A stretch of DNA of 64,000 nt from Psychrobacter immobilis (GTDB lineage: Bacteria > Pseudomonadota > Gammaproteobacteria > Pseudomonadales > Moraxellaceae). The notes under the pieces are model-generated. The model was not told the origin of the DNA. It did not search any database and saw only the letters and a list, made by a program, of their open reading frames with translations. A program made the translations under genes and the position numbers. Every line of letters begins with the position of its first letter. Within the stretch, counting starts at the first letter, position 1. Positions 55,787 to 63,540 of the stretch are shown one piece after another. The stretch spans positions 1 through 64,000 of the forward strand of contig NZ_CAJHAD010000019.1 in the NCBI RefSeq assembly GCF_904846285.1, in the 5' to 3' direction.

Positions 55787-56626
55787 ATGAAAGATTACAA
55801 GCTGCTATTAGCGGGGCTTATTTTACTGCTGTTGATTATTTTTATCGCCATCTTTACTTGGTTATGGACCAGTAACCGCAAAAACATGGATCCTCTGCCC
55901 ATTTTGGCAAACAACAATGATTCATCGACTGCGGATAATGACGAAAATGCCATTGCTAAAAGCACCTTGCATATACAAGCAGAAGACAAGCTAGAAGCGC
56001 CTCTAAACGCTGTTATCGCAAGCTTTCAATCACGCTATCCGCATGTGCAGATAGCGACTAACTATGTCTCTTCTGCTGCCATTCTCACTTTATCTGATAG
56101 TGACTTTAGCGACAGTAATCGCACTGACGATGAGCGTGCGTCTTATGTCATTAATACCGATTTGATTATTGCCAATGGCAAGCTGTCAAAAGAGCGCTTA
56201 TCACCATTGCAAGAAAAAATAAAGACGGCTCAAGATAAGCACAATCGAAGCAAAGTGAATAATAGCACTGCGCAAGATAGTATGGTAGAAGACGGGGTTG
56301 GTGAAAATGGTAAGACTGATGCTGAAGTTGCGGCTCAAGCCAAAAGCGATAATACTAATACCCGTAGCATTAGCTCTTTTAGCTATGCCTTACAAGATAC
56401 GCAAACAGTAGATGGCGTTGTATTAACGCAGAACCCTGCTGCGATTAACTTTAGAAACTTTTTGCTCTCAAGTACCGGTCAAGATATCTTAAGTCATTAT
56501 AATTATAACAATATCGACGGCTATAAGAACGATATGGCTGATTTGTTCAAACCCAGCTCACGTGCCAAACAAGCAACAGGTGAGCACTCAGTAGATGTGG
56601 GCGACGCGCTTAGCAATGGTAAATAA
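55787..56626 (+). CDS. membrane-anchored protein resembling a reduced ModA-like binding protein
   Basis: A 279-residue protein with an uncleaved N-terminal helix (LLLAGLILLLLIIFIAIFTW, 6-25) and a periplasmic domain. STLHIQAEDKLEAPLNAVIA, then FQSRYPHVQIATNYVSSAAI, resembles the first strand-helix unit of molybdate-type solute-binding proteins. INFRNFLLSSTGQDILSHYN resembles their C-terminal helix. The middle is shortened and replaced by a Asn/Ser/Asp-rich stretch (150-195), so ligand binding may be lost. The assignment rests on these two segments only. It is the last gene before the tRNA. Confidence 0.55.
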   Translation: MKDYKLLLAGLILLLLIIFIAIFTWLWTSNRKNMDPLPILANNNDSSTADNDENAIAKSTLHIQAEDKLEAPLNAVIASFQSRYPHVQIATNYVSSAAILTLSDSDFSDSNRTDDERASYVINTDLIIANGKLSKERLSPLQEKIKTAQDKHNRSKVNNSTAQDSMVEDGVGENGKTDAEVAAQAKSDNTNTRSISSFSYALQDTQTVDGVVLTQNPAAINFRNFLLSSTGQDILSHYNYNNIDGYKNDMADLFKPSSRAKQATGEHSVDVGDALSNGK

Positions 56627-56698
56627 TCATAAATCCCGATGCCTAATGATTACTCATTGCTTTTATAAATCATTTTTTCTACAATGGCACTCCATTAC

Positions 56699-56774
56699 GC
56701 GCCTATAGCTCAACAGGATAGAGCAGTTGCCTCCTAAGCGATCGATCGGGGTTCGAGTCCCTGTGGGCGCACCA
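56699..56774 (+). tRNA. tRNA-Arg (anticodon CCT)
   Basis: A complete 76-base cloverleaf with encoded CCA. The acceptor stem GCGCCTA pairs with TGGGCGC (one G-T pair), the D arm is GCTC...GAGC, the anticodon loop CTCCTAA gives CCT (reads AGG), and the T arm is CGGGG-TTCGAGT-CCCTG. It is a common integration target for P4-type integrases, and such an integrase gene follows 167 bp downstream. The 3' end is presumably the left attachment site; a second copy of it is not seen before the window ends. Confidence 0.95.
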
Positions 56775-56897
56775 CAATACATACCTTTAACACCCTTTAA
56801 CGCCCTGCCAGCATAGCTTTCAGGGCTTTTTTGTGCCCTTTATCTACCAGTAGATACCATTAAATACCAGTTGCATACTGGATAAATTACAGTATTC

Positions 56898-56939
56898 TAT
56901 ACAGTATCGAACCAAAAACCACTAAAAGGATACTGTATA
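56898..56939. promoter_or_regulatory. 11-bp inverted repeat over the integrase translation start
   Basis: TATACAGTATC (56898-56908) and its exact complement (56929-56939) flank the likely ribosome site AAAGGA and end two bases before the ATG. It could be an autoregulatory operator, a hairpin that hides the ribosome site, or an integrase arm site. Confidence 0.55.
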
Positions 56940-56941
56940 AA

Positions 56942-58144
56942 ATGGCTAAATTTGTCAAACCCCTTACAAACACTCAGGTTAGCAGCGCCAAGGCTACTGA
57001 CAAAATCCAAAATCTTACCGATGGCGGTGGTTTATATTTGCACATCAGCAAGGCTGGCACGAAATCATGGCGGCAAGATTTTACAACCCCTATTACCAAG
57101 AAGCGCGTGACAATGACGCTTGGGCAATATCCTGAGATTGGCTTGGCAGACGCAAGGCGACTAAGGGAATCTATCAAGGCTCAATTAGCTAATGGTGAAG
57201 ACCCGCGCAAGGTCAAGAAAGACGATGAACGGCAACAGCTGCTAGAATCCAATAACACCTTTGAGATAATAGCGGAAGAGTACATATCAAGACAGACACA
57301 CCTATCACCCGCCACACACTCAAATAATAGACGCTATGCCGCCTATTTAAGCGAGGTTATAGGTAACATGCCAATCAGCCAAATCAAACCTATCGACGTG
57401 CTGGACGCTTGCAAGCTTGTCGAATCTAAGGGCTTTCTTGAAACAGCATTAAAAATGAAGTCGCTGGCGGGTCAAGTATTTAGGTATGGCGTACAGACAG
57501 CAAGATGTGAGCGTGATGTGACACAAGACCTCAAAGGGGCTTTAAAACAGCCACCAGTGAAGCACTACCCTGCCATATTAGACCCTGAAGAGTTTGGCGC
57601 TATGTTACGGGATATTGATGATTACAACGGCTTATTCGAGACTAGGAGCGCCTTAAAATTAATTGCGATGTTATTTGTCAGGGCTGGTGAAATACGCTAT
57701 GCTAAATGGGATGAGTTTGACTTAGAAAAAAAGACTTGGATTTTTACACCCCGCAAGACAAAACGCAAGATTGGCACGTCATTAGTTGTACCGCTGCCTG
57801 ATCAAGCGATTGAGATATTAACCGCCCTTTCCGAGCATAGAAGGAGTGAGTTCGTCTTTCCTGCCATTCACACCAGCGTCCAACCAATGTCCGAAAACAC
57901 CATGAACCAAGCTCTCAAGCGGCTTGGCATTGCTGGTGATATTCACACCATACATGGCTTCCGCGCCAGCGCCCGCACCATGATTGTCGAACAGCTCAAC
58001 TTTAGTGAACAATTGGTTGAAATGCAGCTGGGTCATCGCGTGCGTGACATGCACGGTCGCGCGTATAACAGAACCACCCTGCTCAAAGAACGTACAGAAA
58101 TGATGCAAAAATGGGCTGATTATTTAGATAGTTTGAAGTTATGA
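56942..58144 (+). CDS. P4-type tyrosine recombinase (integrase)
   Basis: A 400-residue site-specific recombinase that inserts and excises the island at the tRNA. The N-terminal DUF4102 arm-binding domain (1-90) shows LTDGGGLYLHISKAGTKSWR and VTMTLGQYPEIGLADARRLR. A core-binding domain follows, then the catalytic domain with Arg in FVRAGEIRYAKW near 246, the IHGFRASARTM box near 338, QLGHRVRDMHGRAYNRT with the His and the nucleophile Tyr near 376. All key residues are present, so it may be active. It reads in the same direction as the tRNA, and a hairpin terminator follows. Confidence 0.95.
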   Translation: MAKFVKPLTNTQVSSAKATDKIQNLTDGGGLYLHISKAGTKSWRQDFTTPITKKRVTMTLGQYPEIGLADARRLRESIKAQLANGEDPRKVKKDDERQQLLESNNTFEIIAEEYISRQTHLSPATHSNNRRYAAYLSEVIGNMPISQIKPIDVLDACKLVESKGFLETALKMKSLAGQVFRYGVQTARCERDVTQDLKGALKQPPVKHYPAILDPEEFGAMLRDIDDYNGLFETRSALKLIAMLFVRAGEIRYAKWDEFDLEKKTWIFTPRKTKRKIGTSLVVPLPDQAIEILTALSEHRRSEFVFPAIHTSVQPMSENTMNQALKRLGIAGDIHTIHGFRASARTMIVEQLNFSEQLVEMQLGHRVRDMHGRAYNRTTLLKERTEMMQKWADYLDSLKL

Positions 58145-58153
58145 ACAATAAAG

Positions 58154-58192
58154 TGAGCTCTGCTATTCAACGCATTAGAGCTCATTTTATTT
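58154..58192 (+). terminator. terminator after the integrase gene
   Basis: TGAGCTCT (58154-58161) and AGAGCTCA (58177-58184) form a stem followed by TTTTATTTT. Confidence 0.75.
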
Positions 58193-58208
58193 TGCTTGTG
58201 CTTCGTTT

Positions 58209-58610
58209 TCAGGAACTCCTAGACCAAGACGGTATAAGATAAGTACTAGCATTTCCTTGATTGGCAGATTTTTCGAACGATCCAAGCGACTTTTTATAAT
58301 CCTCATGAACCTCTTTGCCGTTTTCATATGTCACTCCAACTTCAGCTTGAGCAGGAGTAAATCCTTGTTCTTCCGTTTTTTTCACTTCATAGTATTTGAA
58401 TAGTTTTACTGAATACCGTCACCCCTATCGTACTTCAAGCCAAGACTGTATTGAGATAACATATTTCCCTGATCTACTAATGCTCTAATATTTGGAATGT
58501 GCGCCTCCTCAGACTGAGAAGCCAATAATTCCTTTGCAAGTGTGGCGGCTGAGGTATGAAACTTACTTTTTTTAGGTGATATTATTAATACTGGAGCTTG
58601 ATAAATAGAT
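58209..58610 (-). pseudogene. decayed Sel1-repeat protein gene
   Basis: The minus strand encodes two Sel1-like repeat segments in different frames: ALVDQGNMLSQYSLGLKYDR with GDGI, and then, after a frameshift and stop, AQAEVGVTYENGKEVHEDYK and KSLGSFEKSANQGNASTY. The pattern AxxxLGxxYxxGxGVxxDYxKAxxxxxKAAxQGNA is the known Sel1 consensus. The gene is broken by at least one frameshift and has no clear start. Sel1 proteins are often secreted host- or partner-interaction factors; here the gene is dead. It fills most of the 575-bp gap 58145-58718. Confidence 0.75.
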
Positions 58611-58718
58611 ACTCAGTATTTTTTCTCATGCACAAAAACCTTAAATATCAATTCTAAACAGTTGCCGAAAATTTACCAATCGTTTACAGTTGGGTAAATA
58701 TTACCCTGGTGATTGTTC

Positions 58719-59561
58719 ATGAGAAACTTAGTTATTGTTGGTTTGGTCTTAGCTCTTGCTGGGTGTGGTGGTTATGATGATGTTGACGCCATGAGAGACG
58801 CTACTATGGGATCTACTGGCGTCGTCGGTGGCAATAATGGCTCTAACAGTGGTAATACAAACAAATGCTATGAACCTAATGTGCTGAATGCCACTGGGAC
58901 ACGTGTTATCGATGGTGATACGGTAGAGGTTACCCAAGCATCAGGACAAAGCGAGCGTGTACGCTTACTAGGTATTGATGCACCAGAGTCGGCACAAGAG
59001 TATGGAACAGAAAGCACTACTGCCCTATCTCAGTGTGTAAATAATGCGATTGTTACTATCGAGTGGACTGAAAGAGATAGGTATGATCGCCTGCTTGGTA
59101 AGGTTATTGCCAATAACGTTGACTGTAACCTGAATCAATTGCAAAAAGGTGCAGCTTGGCATTACAAGGAATATCAAAGTAGTCAGACACCTTACGATCG
59201 CATTGAGTATGCCAACGCTGAGATTGTGGCGCGTTCAAACGGTAGAGGCTTGTGGGCAAATCGATATCCTATAAAACCATCCGATTATCGAAGCGGTAAA
59301 AATAGCTCTGACCTTAACTTTAATAATGATCGTTTGCCATCAAAAGGTGCTAGCAAGTGCTATAGCAAACCTAGCGCAGGTAGTTCTGACACTGTTATTC
59401 CATTGCCACCTACCAGCTCTATCTGCAGCAATTTTATCAAGAAAACCTGTAGTCAGATAACAACGTGCGTAGAAGCTGAACAGCAACTTCTATGTGGCAA
59501 TACACAGATTGATGGCGATAAGGACGGTGTGCCATGCGAATCAATATGTCCAGGTGGCTAA
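58719..59561 (+). CDS. thermonuclease-like lipoprotein with an excalibur motif
   Basis: A 280-residue secreted nuclease candidate. The lipobox LAGC puts the acylated Cys at 16, followed by a Gly/Asn/Ser linker. The staphylococcal-nuclease domain runs from about 50 to 185: TRVIDGDTVEV, RVRLLGIDAPESAQEYG with the catalytic Arg and Glu region, YDRLLGKVI with the second Arg, and ANAEIVARSNGRGLW. The C terminus DGDKDGVPCE is the Ca-binding excalibur pattern (DxDxDGxxCE). The ATG at MRNLVIVG is preferred to the TTG two codons before. Its 3' end overlaps the next lipoprotein gene by 28 bp. Confidence 0.9.
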   Translation: MRNLVIVGLVLALAGCGGYDDVDAMRDATMGSTGVVGGNNGSNSGNTNKCYEPNVLNATGTRVIDGDTVEVTQASGQSERVRLLGIDAPESAQEYGTESTTALSQCVNNAIVTIEWTERDRYDRLLGKVIANNVDCNLNQLQKGAAWHYKEYQSSQTPYDRIEYANAEIVARSNGRGLWANRYPIKPSDYRSGKNSSDLNFNNDRLPSKGASKCYSKPSAGSSDTVIPLPPTSSICSNFIKKTCSQITTCVEAEQQLLCGNTQIDGDKDGVPCESICPGG

Positions 59562-59950
59562 TTAGCATCGCTGTCTTATCGTTAGCTGCATGCACCCCTT
59601 CTCAAGATGACAGCCAAGCTCGTCAATTTGTTTCTGGCTATGTTGCGGTGCATGAAATGTTCTGGTCTGCTGATCATGATACGCCTTACCCATTTACGAC
59701 ATCAGGTGAAATATCCTGTGTATATTATCCAACGTTTGGCACTGAGGTGTATTTTGAACCTGCAGGCTATATTGACGAGTCCTCTATTGGTACTCCGCTT
59801 AATAAAGTTGCTGCAGAGTCTCTAAAGCAAGCAGGTCTGGTTCCAAACGTGCCTTATAGCATCAAGCAAGGCGCTGATTTGAGTGAGGCTAGAGAGATTG
59901 GGTTGGAGCTGTGCGATGAGCAAAGAGGTAAGATTGAGGATAGCAGCTAG
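59534..59950 (+). CDS. hypothetical lipoprotein
   Basis: A 138-residue predicted lipoprotein with lipobox SLAAC (Cys at 20). The mature part has two further Cys (ISCVYY and ELCDEQ) that could pair. I do not recognise the family. AAGGA (59520-59524) stands 9 bp before the ATG and lies inside the nuclease gene; the 28-bp overlap indicates translational coupling and a joint function at the cell envelope. A hairpin terminator follows. Confidence 0.75.
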   Translation: MRINMSRWLISIAVLSLAACTPSQDDSQARQFVSGYVAVHEMFWSADHDTPYPFTTSGEISCVYYPTFGTEVYFEPAGYIDESSIGTPLNKVAAESLKQAGLVPNVPYSIKQGADLSEAREIGLELCDEQRGKIEDSS

Positions 59951-59963
59951 AAAAACGGTAAAT

Positions 59964-59989
59964 AAAACGACAGCGGTTGTCGCTTTTTT
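59964..59989 (+). terminator. terminator after the nuclease-lipoprotein pair
   Basis: CGACA (59968-59972) and TGTCG (59978-59982) form a hairpin followed by CTTTTTT. Confidence 0.75.
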
Positions 59990-60099
59990 AGATTTATATA
60001 TTAACTTTTAATTCCAAATACGTGATGATGTAAGCATTCAATAATGTTCCTACTACACATCTTCGTTATTACTGGATGTGAACTATTATTGGAGCAGTA

Positions 60100-61395
60100 A
60101 TGACTATTATAGTAAAAGCAAGTATCATCCACCAAATCCTTAAAGAGGTTAGACAGCAGAATTCTGAGCCACCAATTATAAGAGACAGCCTACACTCTGA
60201 TTCGGTCCAAGTTGTCAAATTAATAAATTTTTTGGATGAACAACTAGCTAAACACGGATTAGCTCACTCTAACTCTAAATCATTCGATAATAACAATACT
60301 TTAAGCAATATAATAAAAGAGCACCTATTTGTTAAAGAGTACTTAAGCCTTTTAAAATTCGAATTCTTTAACGAGAGAAATCACAACTTTGTTTTATTAC
60401 AGAATAATAACGATCTAGACTTTAGTATTCAACCGCCACCAGAATTATCAGAATTACCTGATACATTAAGTGCTGAGTCGTTCCAGCAGACTAAGTTAAG
60501 ACGTATTTCTAACCTATTGACCAAAGCTTTGCATTATCATATTTATAAAGAAGATATGACCACTGGCGATCATCTTCCAATTATCTTTTACAATGAAAAC
60601 GGTAAACATTACTTATATATAGCACTGCTAAGCCTAACTGATAATATAACAATTGACGAAGCTACAGGTGATATTCTTGATATTAAGCACATTGATGCTT
60701 CAGCGCTCAAGATTGCCTGCAGAATAGACATAGATATGCTTATGGAACATCATCAACAATTAGAAATAGAGGGCTACGAACCGAAAAGCTATGTTGCTTG
60801 GATTCAGCGAGGTACAAGTGAAAAAATAGCTGAGTATATTCAAAATTTTATACCTGTAATGTTTAGACTGGACGATAATACTGCTACAACAAAGATAATG
60901 AAAACCCTAAATGCATACCTCTCTCAAAGTATATTTAACGACAAAAGCAGAAAAGAAATCCATAGTGATGTATTAACTACATTAAAAGCAAAAGCAAAAA
61001 GCAAAACGTTAATCAATATTACTGAAGATATTGACCCTATAATATCTACAAAAGCTCAGTCTGTGAGTCTCAATATAACAGACGAAAGTAGTTTTAAGAC
61101 ATTTAGAGAAAATAATGGGTATGCAGCAAATGACGAAGATAATAGCAACATCTTTGCCCCTGCCAAAAAACCGCTTCAAAACTTTGAAATGTTTGATTTT
61201 AGTATAGGTGGCGAAAACTTTATTAAGATAAGTGGTAAGCAGATTCAACTTGGCGATAAGATGAGAATCAATGACGATGATGTTAGTAACCCAGTTTTAG
61301 AGATTACACTAGACGCTGACGAATTATTAACCGTTCAAAAAGCCTTTGATAAAGCAAAACAATATGATAGAAACGAAGATACTAACGCTGATTGA
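60100..61395 (+). CDS. nucleoid-associated-protein family (NdpA/YejK-like)
   Basis: A 431-residue protein. Its middle third resembles the 37-kDa nucleoid-associated family: KHYLYIALLSLTDNITI near 168, LDIKHIDASALKIACRID, and YVAWIQRGTSEKIAEYIQNF near 231 in the place of the YejK segment Y-L-S-F-x-K-G-R...YFRDF. The N-terminal 130 residues fit the same fold. The last 100 residues, including FDFSIGGENFIKISGKQIQL and GDKMRINDDDVSNPV, are additional. GGAG (60091-60094) precedes the ATG. It overlaps the membrane-protein gene downstream by 32 bp, which ties the two together. The base composition is more AT-rich than the core genes. Confidence 0.7.
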   Translation: MTIIVKASIIHQILKEVRQQNSEPPIIRDSLHSDSVQVVKLINFLDEQLAKHGLAHSNSKSFDNNNTLSNIIKEHLFVKEYLSLLKFEFFNERNHNFVLLQNNNDLDFSIQPPPELSELPDTLSAESFQQTKLRRISNLLTKALHYHIYKEDMTTGDHLPIIFYNENGKHYLYIALLSLTDNITIDEATGDILDIKHIDASALKIACRIDIDMLMEHHQQLEIEGYEPKSYVAWIQRGTSEKIAEYIQNFIPVMFRLDDNTATTKIMKTLNAYLSQSIFNDKSRKEIHSDVLTTLKAKAKSKTLINITEDIDPIISTKAQSVSLNITDESSFKTFRENNGYAANDEDNSNIFAPAKKPLQNFEMFDFSIGGENFIKISGKQIQLGDKMRINDDDVSNPVLEITLDADELLTVQKAFDKAKQYDRNEDTNAD

Positions 61396-62566
61396 ACAAG
61401 GTACTGATATTGTTTTTAAACAGAACAATATTAAAGGCAACCTTGTGCTAAAAAATGCAGAACAAGTAGCGATGATAAAGCTATTTGAAAGTGGGAATCT
61501 AACAAAATATGTGCTCTTTGAAACTAGCGCGCTCTCCTACAAAGTTGGAAGTGATATTGATTTCACTTTAACACTTAACAACTCATCGGGCCATTACGCT
61601 TCATATCAAAGCTATATAGAACACACCTTAAACTCAAATGAAATAGAGCGCGATTCGGTTGTTTATGAAGATAAAGTCGGAGCGGAAAGCTTAATAACTT
61701 CTCTAGAGGTAATACATAATTTTATCTATTGCTTGAAAAAACATTACTATTATCAAAACAATCAAATTGTCATTTTTGCACAAACACATTGTGAAATACC
61801 AATCCAAATAAGGGCTACTGAAAAATATTTACAGATTGCTAAGAGTTATCAGCAGTCAGAAGATCTACTCAACACTGTTAAAAAGCTAACTGATTGGTTA
61901 AACGCTGACATAAGTGATAATGACGAAGTTAAGAAATCATTACTCGTTCATGAAACAGAGAGAAACACGATAGTAGCTGTTGAATTACTAGATAAGCTAA
62001 GCAATCAGGATGCAGATAAAAGAATATTCTTTCTATTGGAAAATATCTTAAGTATTTATCAATCCATACTCTCGAGGTATTCTCTGTACCTTGATGATTT
62101 TAAGTTCTCAAAATTTAATGACAAAATCGCTGAACATGTAGAAAAGTTTTTAGAAAAAGCTAATGATATTATTACTGGTTTACAAAACCAAATTTTAGCA
62201 ATACCCTTGGCAGTAGCTCTAATCTCTATCACAAAAACCAACTCAGGCATTAATGGTTTTTTAGTGGGTTCTTTCATGATCTACTGCTCTATGGTCTTAT
62301 ACGCCACATTACAACAGGTCTATAATTTATGGCACCTGAGATGTCAGACGAGAAATTTCGTCACTGAGAATGATATACCTAAAGAACTTAAAGATAAGTG
62401 GGACAGGGAAATAGCTCCTGTTAAAATTAAGATAGTAATTCATGCTATTTATCTTGTTGGTGTAGCGTTATTACTTACTCTCGTTATTACTAACTGTCTT
62501 TCTTATTTTCATACTTGGAGTTATTGCTACATCTTCAACCTTCTGCCTTTCGCTTTGTCTAATTAG
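61364..62566 (+). CDS. membrane protein paired with the NdpA-like gene
   Basis: A 400-residue protein of unknown function. The first 270 residues are soluble and mainly helical, with ESLITSLEVIHNFIYCLKKH and a segment (QSEDLLNTVKKLTDWLNADI) that suggests protein contacts. Then come three membrane helices: LAIPLAVALISI near 280, GFLVGSFMIYCSMVLYATLQ and VIHAIYLVGVALLLTLVITN, with a fourth weak one at the end. The ATG at MIETKILTL lies inside the preceding gene; a TTG 18 bases earlier is also in frame. A terminator follows. A sensor-plus-membrane-effector arrangement is my inference. Confidence 0.7.
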   Translation: MIETKILTLIEQGTDIVFKQNNIKGNLVLKNAEQVAMIKLFESGNLTKYVLFETSALSYKVGSDIDFTLTLNNSSGHYASYQSYIEHTLNSNEIERDSVVYEDKVGAESLITSLEVIHNFIYCLKKHYYYQNNQIVIFAQTHCEIPIQIRATEKYLQIAKSYQQSEDLLNTVKKLTDWLNADISDNDEVKKSLLVHETERNTIVAVELLDKLSNQDADKRIFFLLENILSIYQSILSRYSLYLDDFKFSKFNDKIAEHVEKFLEKANDIITGLQNQILAIPLAVALISITKTNSGINGFLVGSFMIYCSMVLYATLQQVYNLWHLRCQTRNFVTENDIPKELKDKWDREIAPVKIKIVIHAIYLVGVALLLTLVITNCLSYFHTWSYCYIFNLLPFALSN

Positions 62567-62652
62567 CAATAGATTTTGGATTATCAAAAAGCATCACAAC
62601 AGGAGAGTATGGATTTCGACAGCTAAATAGCAAGCAATACTATAGCTAATCG

Positions 62653-62674
62653 CCCACATCACAGTGGGTTTTTT
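62653..62674 (+). terminator. terminator after the NdpA-like/membrane pair
   Basis: CCCAC (62653-62657), a 6-base loop, GTGGG (62664-62668) and six T residues. Confidence 0.85.
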
Positions 62675-62792
62675 ATCGCTTAAACTTCACCCAATTCAAT
62701 ACAAATAATAGTTGACCATATAGTCCATAAAATCACATAGGGTTTTCAATAAACTGGTATAGAATCTGCTGAATAATAATAAGGAGCAACAA

Positions 62793-62876
62793 ATGTCTCA
62801 GTTTAAATACCATTTATTAATCGCCGCTGCCCTAACGATCGTCTTCACCACTGCCACTATGATCATCATCATTTAG
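62793..62876 (+). CDS. 27-residue membrane peptide
   Basis: A very small gene: MSQFKYHLLIAAALTIVFTT, then ATMIIII. AAGGAG lies 6 bp before the ATG, and a good -10-like TATAGAAT is about 35 bp upstream. Apart from the first six residues the product is one hydrophobic helix, so it would sit in the inner membrane. A terminator follows 48 bp later. The complete unit argues for a real gene, possibly a small regulator or type I-like toxin; no antitoxin RNA is demonstrable. Confidence 0.6.
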   Translation: MSQFKYHLLIAAALTIVFTTATMIIII

Positions 62877-62924
62877 GCTAGCACTCTATTTTAACCCTGT
62901 GTACTCAGTAGTATTTCAGACAAT

Positions 62925-62952
62925 AAAAAACCACCTTGATTGGCGGTTTTTT
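62925..62952. terminator. bidirectional terminator
   Basis: AAAAAACCACC and GGCGGTTTTTT form a hairpin with A- and T-runs between the 27-residue gene and the convergent membrane-protein gene. Confidence 0.85.
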
Positions 62953-62957
62953 ATTGC

Positions 62958-63239
62958 TCAATATAAGTCTTTTCGAATCCAATTGGGTAAGTAGTCAGAC
63001 CGATAATCAGTTATCCAAGTATCTATCCATACAAGAGCTGCAAAAACTAATGCTCCTAATGCCGCTATAGTGAGACCGTTTGATATATAAATAAGCAGAT
63101 ACACCAAAGAACCTGCATCTGTGACTGATTGCAGCCTACTATTAATTAAAGTTAACACCATTGATAATAAAAGAATAGGCAATACGCGAATAAGGCCACG
63201 AAAGCTATATAACATAAACCAACCCATTTTATTTAGCAT
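62958..63239 (-). CDS. small hypothetical membrane protein
   Basis: A 93-residue protein with two membrane helices (GLIRVLPILLLSMVLTLINS and LTIAALGALVFAALVWIDTW). The start at MLNKMGWF is taken because it lies 16 bp after the stop of the small secreted-protein gene upstream and follows GAAGGG; the frame is open further but that part is covered by the other gene in a different frame. No family is recognised. The two genes probably form one transcript. Confidence 0.6.
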   Translation of the reverse strand: MLNKMGWFMLYSFRGLIRVLPILLLSMVLTLINSRLQSVTDAGSLVYLLIYISNGLTIAALGALVFAALVWIDTWITDYRSDYLPNWIRKDLY

Positions 63240-63255
63240 AATGTTGAAACCCTTC

Positions 63256-63432
63256 TTAACCAGTACAAGTTTTCTTAGACTGGCTAATCTTGCCGTTATT
63301 ACAGACAAATTTACCATCTTTGCAATGCGATACACCGCCCATGCTTTTAGAGCAAGGATAGTTCTGAGCATTCGCCTGTACGACTGGTGCCATCATAAAT
63401 ATAGATATAAAAAGTGCTGACCACATTTTCAT
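63256..63432 (-). CDS. 58-residue secreted Cys-rich protein
   Basis: A small gene on the minus strand. It has a signal peptide (MKMWSALFISIFMMAPVVQA, cleavage near ANA) and a mature part of about 36 residues: QNYPCSKSMGGVSHCKDGK, FVCNNGKISQSKKTC. Four Cys could form two disulphides. The DYPCSxxxGGVxxCxxGKFVCNDGxxSxSKxxC pattern is one I know from small uncharacterised proteins of Acinetobacter and relatives, often near mobile elements. It is upstream of a small membrane protein. Confidence 0.7.
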   Translation of the reverse strand: MKMWSALFISIFMMAPVVQANAQNYPCSKSMGGVSHCKDGKFVCNNGKISQSKKTCTG

Positions 63433-63540
63433 AGGCTTCTACCTTAATAATAGAATAAAGAAAATTTGACCATAGCACTGTAGATCACCTCTATCAACAA
63501 TAATTTAACTTATGTTTATAAATATAAGAAACGAATTATA

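Noticed and set aside
62958..63371. Longer 137-residue reading of the small membrane protein gene
   Set aside because: The first 44 codons overlap, in another frame, the 58-residue secreted protein gene, which has a signal peptide and conserved Cys pattern.
63121..63420. Plus-strand frame of 99 codons
   Set aside because: It is antisense to two better-supported minus-strand genes and shows no protein features.
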